Shown: piece after piece, positions 8,892 through 15,785 of the stretch
Layout: every line of letters starts with the position of its first letter
Position numbering within the stretch: the stretch's first letter is position 1
Source of the DNA: Nonomuraea guangzhouensis
Lineage (GTDB): Bacteria; Actinomycetota; Actinomycetes; Streptosporangiales; Streptosporangiaceae
Assembly: GCF_019396345.1 (NCBI RefSeq)
Contig: NZ_JAHKRM010000039.1
Location: 1 to 64,000, forward strand
DNA length: 64,000 bases
Direction of reading: 5' to 3'
Made by a program: the position numbers and the translations under genes
Notes under the pieces: model-generated
Databases searched by the model: none
Told to the model about the DNA's origin: nothing
The model's input: the letters and a program-made list of their open reading frames with translations, nothing else

Positions 8892-8984
8892 CCGCACGCC
8901 CTCCCACACCCACTGGTGATCTAGAACGCACCCTTCCACACAGGACGACGTGAGGGTAGGCCGTGCCGTGGCTGTGCAGTCGCC

Positions 8985-9700
8985 GGGCTCCGACGCTCAC
9001 CCACTTGCTCCAGCGCGGCCTGATCCAGCCGGAAGAACTGATCGCCGCATGGACGTTGCTGGACGGCGAGTGGGAGTTGGTGGGTAACAAGACCGGCGCG
9101 ACGCGGCTGGGCTTCAGTCTGATCTTGAAGTTCTTCGAGCAGGGGCCCGGTTCCCTCGGCATATGGGCGAGTTGCCCAAGGCTGCGGTGGACTACGTGGC
9201 CGGTCAGGTGAAGGTCGATCCGGCGCTACTGGTCGACTACAACTGGTCGGGCCGGTCGATCGAATGGCACCGGGCGCAGATCCGGGAGGCTCTGGGGTTT
9301 CGCGAGTCGACTCGGGCGGATGAGGACGCGCTGATCGAGTGGCTGGCCACGGAGACCTGTCCGATGGTGCTGACCACGAGGGACTGCGGGCTGCGTTGCT
9401 GTCGCGGTGCCGGAAGTTGAGGATTGAGCCGCCGGGCAGGGTTGAGCGAATCATGGGCGCGTGCCGAGCCCGGTTCGAGCGGGAGTTCTGCCTGCAGGTG
9501 TTGGACCGGTTGTCGGCGGACTCGGCGCGGGCGTTGTGGGAGCTGGCCACGGGTGAGGACGGGTTCTTGCAGGAGCTGAAGTCCGATCCGGGCCAGCTGG
9601 GGTTGGAGACGCTGCTGGAGGAGATCGTCAAGCTGCGGCGGGCCAAGGCGCTCGGCCTGCCGGCGGATCTGTTCGGCACTCCGGCACGACCTCGAACCGG
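8985..9700 (+). pseudogene. Tn3-family transposase N-terminal domain, frameshifted
   Basis: Three successive frames give pieces of one protein: ELIAAWTLLDGEWELVGNKT with GATRLGFSLILKFFE (to ~9160), then LPKAAVDYVAGQVKVDPALL and WHRAQIREALGF (9163-9390), then FLQELKSDPGQLGLETLLEE and KLRRAKALGLPADLF (9395-9690). The same segments occur in order in the Tn3-type transposase at 57.9-60.8 kb, but with clearly different residues, so this is an independent element. Only the DUF4158-like N-terminal ~230 residues remain; the catalytic domain is absent. No inverted repeats were seen. Confidence 0.72.
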
Positions 9701-9797
9701 GCACACCAACCGGCCACCGACCAGCAGACTCAGACTGCGAACTCACACGCCTGATCAAAGACGGAGGCTAGCGCACCACCCGAGAGTCAAGCCGGGT

Positions 9798-10409
9798 TCA
9801 AAGGGTCGCTGTATCGGTGGCGCCGACCCCGAGCGTTAGGGCTCGGTTGACTGCGGCGCGGGTGTCGTCCACCAGGGTGAGCGGGTTGTTGCCGAGGCGC
9901 TTGGCGGTCTGGAAGCAGGCCAGGGCGATCTGGCCGGCGAGGACGGCGGTGGCTTCGTCGGATCCGCGTCGGATGAGCAGTTCGCTCAGCTTGTCCCCGA
10001 ACTGCTGCATCTTCACGGCGTCGCGGTCGCGCAGTTCCGGGTGCTGCTCGATCAACGCGAAATGGCGCGTATAGCCCGCGGGGTCGGCGGTCGCCTGGGC
10101 GCACAGGGCGAGCAGAACCGGGCTGAGCTGTGCGACGCCCTCGGTCACGCTGCGCGGGGGAAGGGCGTCGTCTGCTTGGCCAGCCGCGGCGACCATGTCG
10201 AGCAGCTCCTGCTCCCTGGCGAACACGACCTCCTGTTTGTCGCGGAAGTGGCGGAAGAACGTGGTGCGTCCGACTTCGGCGCGTTCGGCAATGTCGCCGA
10301 CCGAAACGCGGTCGAAGCCGTGCTCTTGGAACAGCTCCTGAGCAGCCTCGATGATGCGCTGGCGCGCCTGGCGCTGCTTGCGTTCGACGAGGGGCCGGGA
10401 GGAGGTCAT
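9798..10409 (-). CDS. TetR-family transcriptional repressor
   Basis: 203 residues counted from ATG 10409 (MTSSRPLVERKQRQ); an ATG at 10421 is also possible. Residues ~10-60 form the DNA-binding domain (RIIEAAQELFQEHGFDRVSV, DIAERAEVGRTTFFRHF), and the C-terminal helical region would bind ligand and dimerise. It is divergent from the SnoaL-like gene at 10496; the 86-bp gap holds a perfect 7+1+7 palindrome (10463-10477), which is a good candidate operator for autoregulation and control of the downstream pair. The ligand is unknown. Confidence 0.88.
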   Translation of the reverse strand: MTSSRPLVERKQRQARQRIIEAAQELFQEHGFDRVSVGDIAERAEVGRTTFFRHFRDKQEVVFAREQELLDMVAAAGQADDALPPRSVTEGVAQLSPVLLALCAQATADPAGYTRHFALIEQHPELRDRDAVKMQQFGDKLSELLIRRGSDEATAVLAGQIALACFQTAKRLGNNPLTLVDDTRAAVNRALTLGVGATDTATL

Positions 10410-10462
10410 GCCCGCAAGCATACCGTGGCCGGTTGCCGTCCCACAAGGAATCGAGTACGTTC

Positions 10463-10477
10463 TGGTACGCCGTACCA
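10463..10477. promoter_or_regulatory. Palindromic operator for the divergent TetR
   Basis: TGGTACG C CGTACCA is a perfect inverted repeat, 15 bp, between the TetR start (10409) and the ATG at 10496. Its size and place are typical of TetR operators and it would lie over or beside the promoter of the SnoaL/hydrolase genes. Confidence 0.6.
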
Positions 10478-10495
10478 AAACGAACGGAGATCCGA

Positions 10496-10930
10496 ATGGC
10501 ACGCGAACTGTCCATGGAAGACCGCCAGGCGATCGGCCGGACCCTGGCCCTGACCGGACACATCTTCGACCGAGGCGAGCTAAACCGGCTCGAGGAGATC
10601 TTCACGCCCAAGGTCGTCTACGACCTCAGCGACGTGGGAGCGGGGACGTTCGAGGGCGTCGAGGCGATCAGGAACGGCGCCCTGAAGCTCGGCGCGGGCA
10701 ACCCCATCGCGCATCACGTCACGAACATCGTGATCACCGGCCAGGAGGACGACCTGGTCACCGCGCAGTCCAAGGGTCTCATCATCATGGCCGACGGGTC
10801 CGTCGCAAGCGTGACGCACCTCGACACCCTGCGAAGCGAGGACAGCACCTGGCGGATCAGCCGGCGAGTCATCCTGGCGCAGCGCACGCCGCTCGGCGGC
10901 CTCCACCTGACGCACACGGGCGAGCGCTAG
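10496..10930 (+). CDS. SnoaL-like (NTF2-fold) protein
   Basis: 144 residues from ATG 10496 with GGAGA five bases upstream. The pattern DRQAIGRTLALTGHIFDRG, then LNRLEEIFTPKVVYDLSD and the closing strands TWRISRRVILAQR, is that of SnoaL-like cone-shaped NTF2-fold proteins, which are small cyclases, isomerases or binding proteins. No secretion signal or membrane helix is present. It is transcribed away from the TetR gene across the 10463-10477 palindrome and precedes a metallo-hydrolase gene by 79 bp, so the two are probably one TetR-controlled unit. The reaction is not predictable from sequence. Confidence 0.78.
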   Translation: MARELSMEDRQAIGRTLALTGHIFDRGELNRLEEIFTPKVVYDLSDVGAGTFEGVEAIRNGALKLGAGNPIAHHVTNIVITGQEDDLVTAQSKGLIIMADGSVASVTHLDTLRSEDSTWRISRRVILAQRTPLGGLHLTHTGER

Positions 10931-11009
10931 CCGTGGAGCGCACCCTCGCACGTCGCCGCGACCAACGTGATTCCTCGATGTCCACCACCCGCCCGATGGG
11001 AGAAACGCC

Positions 11010-11765
11010 ATGACCGAGCCGCTCGTCGTCACCCGGATCACCCACAGCTGCCACCTGGTCCAGATCGGCGGCCTGACCGTGCTGACCGATCCCTGGTTCT
11101 CTCAACGCACCTTCTACCACCCGGGCGAACCGATCGCCCTGCAGCCGGAGACGCTGCCGCATCTCGACGCGGTCGTGATCAGCCACGAGCACTACGACCA
11201 CTGCGACCTTGACGCCTTCAGCCGCTATCCCAGCAAGGACGTGCCCCTGCTGGTCGCCGGCCCGGTCGTCGAGAAAGCCCGCAAGGCAGGATTCAGCGAC
11301 GTCCGCGCGCTCGAGCCCTGGCAGTCCGCGCGGGTCGGCGATCTGACCATCTCCGCAGCGCCGGGCAAGCACGGCGTATACGAGGTCACCTACGTGATCA
11401 GCGGCGGTGGGCGCAGCGTCTACTTCGCCGGGGACACGCTGCTCATCCCGGAGTTGCACACCCTCACAGACCGCTACGGCCCGCTCGATGTGGCACTGCT
11501 CCCCGTCAACGGCCTGCACATCCGGATACCGCGAACCAAACAGGTCGTCATGAACGCCGAAGAGGCCGCCGAGCTCACCGCCACCCTTCGACCCAAGCTC
11601 GCGATCCCGCAGCACTACGCCTTCACCGGCGGCACGATAGGGGACGCGCTTTTCCTCAAGAGCGACAAGAACCCCGCCCTCTTCGTCGACGCGGTCCGTC
11701 GCCTCGTCCCCGACGTCCCGGTCAAAGTCATCAACCCTGGCGAACCACTGACTATCGCCCCCTGA
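11010..11765 (+). CDS. MBL-fold metallo-hydrolase, UlaG-like
   Basis: 251 residues. The metal-binding motif HEHYDH is at residues 59-64, with further ligand candidates in AAPGKHG, the YFAGDT aspartate near 145 and the C-terminal PQHYAF histidine. The early strands VTRITHSCHLVQIGGLTVLTDP and the overall length fit the UlaG/L-ascorbate-6-phosphate-lactonase-like branch of soluble metallo-hydrolases. GGGAGA lies 6 bp before ATG 11010. Substrate unknown; placement with the SnoaL gene suggests detoxification or degradation of the TetR ligand. A strong stem-loop terminator follows at 11774. Confidence 0.85.
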   Translation: MTEPLVVTRITHSCHLVQIGGLTVLTDPWFSQRTFYHPGEPIALQPETLPHLDAVVISHEHYDHCDLDAFSRYPSKDVPLLVAGPVVEKARKAGFSDVRALEPWQSARVGDLTISAAPGKHGVYEVTYVISGGGRSVYFAGDTLLIPELHTLTDRYGPLDVALLPVNGLHIRIPRTKQVVMNAEEAAELTATLRPKLAIPQHYAFTGGTIGDALFLKSDKNPALFVDAVRRLVPDVPVKVINPGEPLTIAP

Positions 11766-11773
11766 CCCACCTC

Positions 11774-11811
11774 GGTCTGCGGTCCCGGCGAGGCCGCCGG
11801 GACCGCAGACC
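11774..11811 (+). terminator. Stem-loop terminator after the MBL hydrolase
   Basis: A perfect 17-bp stem (11774-11790 with 11795-11811) closes a 4-nt loop, AGGC, just 9 bp after the stop codon. There is no U tract, as is common for actinomycete terminators. Confidence 0.8.
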
Positions 11812-12039
11812 GCACTTCAGGCCCCTACTCACCAGAGAATCGCTTCTACCCCTACGGGGCCCGTGCCGAGGCCGATTACCTCCAGACCCGGCACACGCAC
11901 AACCTCATCATGGCCGTGCCCACCCACCGCCGGGCCGGAAAGCCTCCACGACAGCGATACGGCAACTGCTGCTTCGACAGCCGCTTTTCACTCCTGAAAC
12001 CAGTCGAGCCGGCACTACGACCGGTACAGCCGACTCGCG

Positions 12040-12501
12040 ATGATCACGAACCGCAACCGTGATCTTTCACTCAGCTACCTGGCGGCTGGGGGACACGTTC
12101 GGGAGCGGAGGGCCGAGTACGACCACAACTGCCTGGTCAGCTTCTTCACCAACGCCCGCTACCGTGCGGCAGTCGTGGACTGGCACGACGCGGCGCGAGC
12201 GATGATCGGCCTGTTCCGGGCGGACGCCGCCCGCTACCCGGACGATCCCGAATTCGGCCGCCTGTCCGCGGACATGTGCGCCGCGAGCCCCGCCTTCGCC
12301 GAGATCTGGGCGGAACTCCCCGTGGGCGGCCCCACTCACGGCACCAAGGCCCTGGAGATTCCCGGCCTGGGGACGCTGACCTTCGAGACCACCACCCTGC
12401 CGCTGCCCGAACTGCCCGGCCACCGCCTGTCGCTGCACACCCCCGCGCCCGGGACGGGAACGGAGGCCCTGCTGGAGCGCTTGGTGGTGGTGTCAGTGTG
12501 A
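12040..12501 (+). CDS. MmyB-like ligand-binding domain of an XRE regulator, HTH missing
   Basis: 153 residues, start uncertain. The core FFTNARYRAAVVDWHDAARA, then FRADAARYPDDPEFGRLSAD and LPELPGHRLSLHTPAPGTGT, matches the C-terminal MmyB-type domain that follows a helix-turn-helix in many actinobacterial regulators. The N-terminal helix-turn-helix expected ~100 residues before is absent; the 228 bp upstream contain no recognisable coding similarity. It is therefore probably a truncated regulator with no DNA-binding function, although the frame itself is intact. No clear ribosome site precedes ATG 12040. Confidence 0.6.
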   Translation: MITNRNRDLSLSYLAAGGHVRERRAEYDHNCLVSFFTNARYRAAVVDWHDAARAMIGLFRADAARYPDDPEFGRLSADMCAASPAFAEIWAELPVGGPTHGTKALEIPGLGTLTFETTTLPLPELPGHRLSLHTPAPGTGTEALLERLVVVSV

Positions 12502-12620
12502 CGCGCAGGAAATGTGGCTCTGGCCCACTCTCGATGAACGGTGACTCAGGGTGAGCTCTGGGAAGCCTGGGCCGGTATGGTGCGGCTGATCGCGATTGCG
12601 TAACGGGCTGCGCACCGAAG

Positions 12621-12675
12621 CGGCCGCTCGTCAACGATCTGGTTTGTCGAGAACCTGATCACCAACGAGCGGCCG
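12621..12675. repeat. 11-bp inverted repeat before the ISL3 remnant
   Basis: CGGCCGCTCGT (12621-12631) pairs with ACGAGCGGCCG (12665-12675), and the second arm runs into the GTG start of the transposase remnant. It could be a leader hairpin protecting the transposase from read-through, or part of the element's end. Confidence 0.45.
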
Positions 12676-13803
12676 TGGGGTCAATTGTGCTGCACTCCCC
12701 GGCGGGCGACGACGCCTGCTGCCTTCATCTGCTGTGCCCCACCCTCAAGGATGTGCACGTCCAGGATGTCGAGGACCAGGGCGATGTCGTACGGATCGCG
12801 GCGTGCGCCTCGACGGTCGAGGCCTCGTGCCCGGAGTGCGGGGTCTCATCAGCCCGGATGCACAGCCGGTACCGGCGGACCTTGCGGGACCTGGCGGCGT
12901 GCGGACGGCCGCTGGTGATCGAGCTGGACGTACGCCGATTCCGCTGCGGTGAGGCCGCCTGCGGGCGGAAGATTTTCGCTGATCGATTCCACCTGTGGCA
13001 GAACCTTGCCCAGGCGTTGGAGAAGACGGTCCGCGCTCACCGCTCCTGCCTGCAGGAAGCGCCCGACCCGAACACTGCGATGCAGGAAGAGACCGGCGGT
13101 GAGGCCGAACCCGCCGAGCGTCCCAGGACCGTGGACTCCTACCGAAACGAACGGCCCATGGTGGCGCGGACCCAGGAACGCTACGCCCAGGTACAGGCGC
13201 TGAAGAACAACGGGGCGTCCCTGAATGCCATCAGCCGCGAGCTCGGCCTGGCCTCCCGCACCGCCCGCAAGTACGCCACCGCCACCAGCGTGGACGAACT
13301 TCTGGCCCCGATCCTGGCCGCTCCAGCAAGCTGGACGGGTTCAAGCCCTACCTCACCCGCCGGTGGAACCAGGGCTGCACCAACGCCGCCCAGCTCCACA
13401 CCGAGATCAAGGCCGACGGTTTCACCGGCAGCCGACGCGCCGTCCAGGGCTGGCTCCAGCCGCTACGCGGGCACCAGAAAGTGCGGCAAGAGCCCTGCCC
13501 GCCGCCCAAACCCCGCCGCGTCACCGGCTGGACCCAGGCAACAAGCCCCGCCTGGAGCAGGTCCTGGCTCGCTGTCCCGAACTCGCCGACGCCGCCGGCC
13601 ACGTCCGCGGCTTCGCCGCGATGATGACCGCCCGGAATGGCCACCTGCTCGACGACTGGATCACCGCTGCCGAAGCAGGAGAGCCGACTCATCTGGCTGC
13701 CTTCGCCACCGGTCTGCGCCGTGACCACGACGCCGTGCAAGCCGGGCTGACTCTGGAGCACAGCAGCGGAGCTGTCGAGGGCACCGTGAACAAGATCATT
13801 ATG
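12675..13803 (+). pseudogene. ISL3-family transposase, internally deleted and frameshifted
   Basis: From GTG 12675 the N-terminal zinc ribbon is clear (CPECGVSSARMHSRYRRTL, then RRFRCGEAACGRKIF). The frame then jumps straight to ADRFHLWQNLAQALEKTVRA, which belongs to the middle of the catalytic domain, so ~200 residues with the first catalytic residues are deleted. A helix-turn-helix segment follows (NNGASLNAISRELGLASRTA). Near 13325 the reading frame changes, and a further change leads to LRRDHDAVQAGLTLEHSSGA with VEGTVNKI, the family C-terminal signature, which breaks off at about 13803. It is unrelated in detail to the ISL3 fragment at 6.5 kb and is certainly inactive. Confidence 0.75.
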
Positions 13804-13893
13804 TGGAATCTGATCTGTCAAGCGGGGCCATCGGCTTGCTGGTGGATATCAGCTGGCCGGTTCCGCGAAGAACCTGGAGAATCGCCTAGCGTG

Positions 13894-14421
13894 ATGGGGA
13901 TTTCCGGGTTCGAGCCGACCTTTCTCGTCGGGCTTGAAGCCGTCCGCGAGGAACACGGACCGGGCCTGGCCGCGCTTGGTGGCCGGCGTCTGACGGGGTT
14001 CGCGATCGTGCGTTTCGTCGAGGACGGGGACTGGTTTGCTGACTGCCCCATCGTCTTGGACTTCGACGGGGTCCGGGTAGAGGTCTGCCACTGGAAGCTC
14101 GATGAGCTGTCGATCGGCTGGAACAGCATCGACACGGCGACTGAGATCAGTGACTGGGAGTGGTTCGAGCTAACTCCGGCCTGGTCCAGCGCCGACGAAC
14201 GGCTTGAACCGTTCGTCGGCCAGGAACTGCGCGAAGTTGCTCTCCTCGAGTGGCGTCCTTCGAGTTATGACCTGGCGGACGGCACCATCGCAGTGGAATT
14301 CGTCTTCGACGCAGGCCGTTTCCACATCGCCAACGGTCTTGATGAGAACAGCATTGATCTCGGCGACGCTCATCCAGACTTCGTGCGGCACCCACTGAGC
14401 TGTGGCACGCGGCCTGACTAG
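13894..14421 (+). CDS. Hypothetical protein, cytoplasmic
   Basis: 175 residues from ATG 13894 (a GTG directly before it, 13891, is equally possible; GGAGA lies at 13876). Not recognised. It is acidic, without signal peptide or membrane helix, and alternates short hydrophobic strands with tryptophan-rich segments (DWEWFELTPAW), suggesting a small beta-rich fold. Its TAG stop (14419-14421) lies inside the CTAG target site of the IS701 element inserted immediately after it. Before that insertion it converged directly on the recombinase gene of the opposite strand, and the two stop codons overlapped. Confidence 0.6.
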   Translation: MGISGFEPTFLVGLEAVREEHGPGLAALGGRRLTGFAIVRFVEDGDWFADCPIVLDFDGVRVEVCHWKLDELSIGWNSIDTATEISDWEWFELTPAWSSADERLEPFVGQELREVALLEWRPSSYDLADGTIAVEFVFDAGRFHIANGLDENSIDLGDAHPDFVRHPLSCGTRPD

Positions 14422-15785
14422 TACTACAGCCAGGCTTTGTGACCTGTAGGCTGAACGCATGGTTGGTGAGTTAACGTCCGATGATCTCCAGGAGTGGGTC
14501 TCGGGGCTGGATGTGCTGTTCGGGCGGGTGGCCGGCCGGTTCGGGCGGGTGGAGCCGCGCCGTCAGGCGCGGGCATACCTACTGGGGTTGCTGGCTCCGA
14601 TCGAGCGGAAGAACGGCTGGCAGTTGGCCGAGGCGGCCGGGGACGCGGCTCCTGATCGCATGCAGCGCTTGTTGAACAGCGCCCGCTGGAACCCTCGCGA
14701 GGTGCGAGTTGACCTGCGCGATTACGTGATGGACAACCTCGGTCACCGCGACGGCGTGCTGATCGTGGATGAGACCGGATTCCTGAAGAAGGGCGACAAG
14801 TCGGCCGGGGTGCAGCGTCAGTACTCCGGCACCGCGGGCCGGGTGGAGAACTGCCAGCTGGGCGTCTTCCTCGCCTACGCCTCCCCGTCAGGCCGGGCGC
14901 TGATCGACGCCGAACTGTATCTGCCGAAGTCCTGGACCGATGATCGAGCTCGATGCGCCCAGGCAGGCATCGGCGAAGATGTGCAGTTCGCCACCAAGCC
15001 CGTACTGGCCCGGACGTTGCTCACCCGTGCTCTGGAGGCGGGCGTACCGGCCTCGTGGGTCACGGCCGATGAGGCATACGGCATGGACTTCAAGTTCCGG
15101 CGCTTCCTGGAAGAACACCACCTCAGCTACGTGGTCGCGGTGCCCAAGAACCAATGGATCGGCAAGGCGTGGGGCGGGCAGATCAACGCCGACACCGCGA
15201 CCGCCCAGGCCCCGCCCGAGGCATGGAAACGCCGCTCCTGCGGCAACGGCGCCAAAGGACCGCGCCTGTACGACTGGGCCCTGGCCACCGTGCACTTCGA
15301 GACCGAACCCGGCTACCAGCGCTGGCTGCTGGTCCGCCGCAGCCTGACCCCCAACACCAAGGGCGAACTCGAACTGGCCTACTACCTGTGCCATGCCCCG
15401 GTCGACACCAGCTTGGAGGACCTCATCGCCGTCGCCGGCGCCCGCTGGGCCATCGAGGAATGCTTCCAGAGCGCCAAGAACGAGACCGGCCTGGACCAGT
15501 ACCAGGTCCGACGCTATGACGCCTGGCACCGGCACATCACCCTCGCGATGCTCGCCCACGCCTACCTTGCCGTCACCGCCGCCCATGCCCCAAAAGCCCA
15601 AGCGGCCTGGTCCGCCTCACACCAGCAGAAATCCGCCATCTCCTGGCACGTCTGACCGCCACGATCACCCGCCCGCTCAGTCACGCCCTCGACTGGTCCC
15701 AACGTCGACGACACCACCAGACGCGCGCACGAGCCAGCCACTACTGGAGGCGTTGGCTCAAACATCACGAAATCAGGCTGTAGTA
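14422..15785 (+). mobile_element. IS701-family insertion sequence, 1,364 bp
   Basis: The ends TACTACAGCC (from 14422) and GGCTGTAGTA (to 15785) are perfect inverted repeats for 10 bp, with weaker matching beyond. CTAG is duplicated on both sides (14418-14421 and 15786-15789), as expected for this family's 4-bp target duplication. One transposase gene fills the element. The intact ends and matching duplications indicate a recent insertion. Confidence 0.9.
14459..15655 (+). CDS. IS701-family transposase (possible -1 frameshift product)
   Basis: 398 residues in the basic frame. The DDE residues are in VLIVDETGFLKKG, WVTADEAYGMD and RWAIEECFQSAKNETGLDQY. Homologous-looking C-terminal sequence (LTPAEIRHLLARLTATITRP through HYWRRWLKHHEIRL) continues in the -1 frame to a TAG at 15781-15783, inside the right inverted repeat, as is usual for this family. 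The change of frame coincides with CCCAAAA (15589-15595), read as C CCA AAA, a perfect X XXY YYZ slippery heptamer. Either the full ~440-residue protein is made by programmed -1 frameshifting or a one-base change has broken it. The start ATG 14459 lies 37 bp inside the left end. Confidence 0.88.
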   Translation: MVGELTSDDLQEWVSGLDVLFGRVAGRFGRVEPRRQARAYLLGLLAPIERKNGWQLAEAAGDAAPDRMQRLLNSARWNPREVRVDLRDYVMDNLGHRDGVLIVDETGFLKKGDKSAGVQRQYSGTAGRVENCQLGVFLAYASPSGRALIDAELYLPKSWTDDRARCAQAGIGEDVQFATKPVLARTLLTRALEAGVPASWVTADEAYGMDFKFRRFLEEHHLSYVVAVPKNQWIGKAWGGQINADTATAQAPPEAWKRRSCGNGAKGPRLYDWALATVHFETEPGYQRWLLVRRSLTPNTKGELELAYYLCHAPVDTSLEDLIAVAGARWAIEECFQSAKNETGLDQYQVRRYDAWHRHITLAMLAHAYLAVTAAHAPKAQAAWSASHQQKSAISWHV

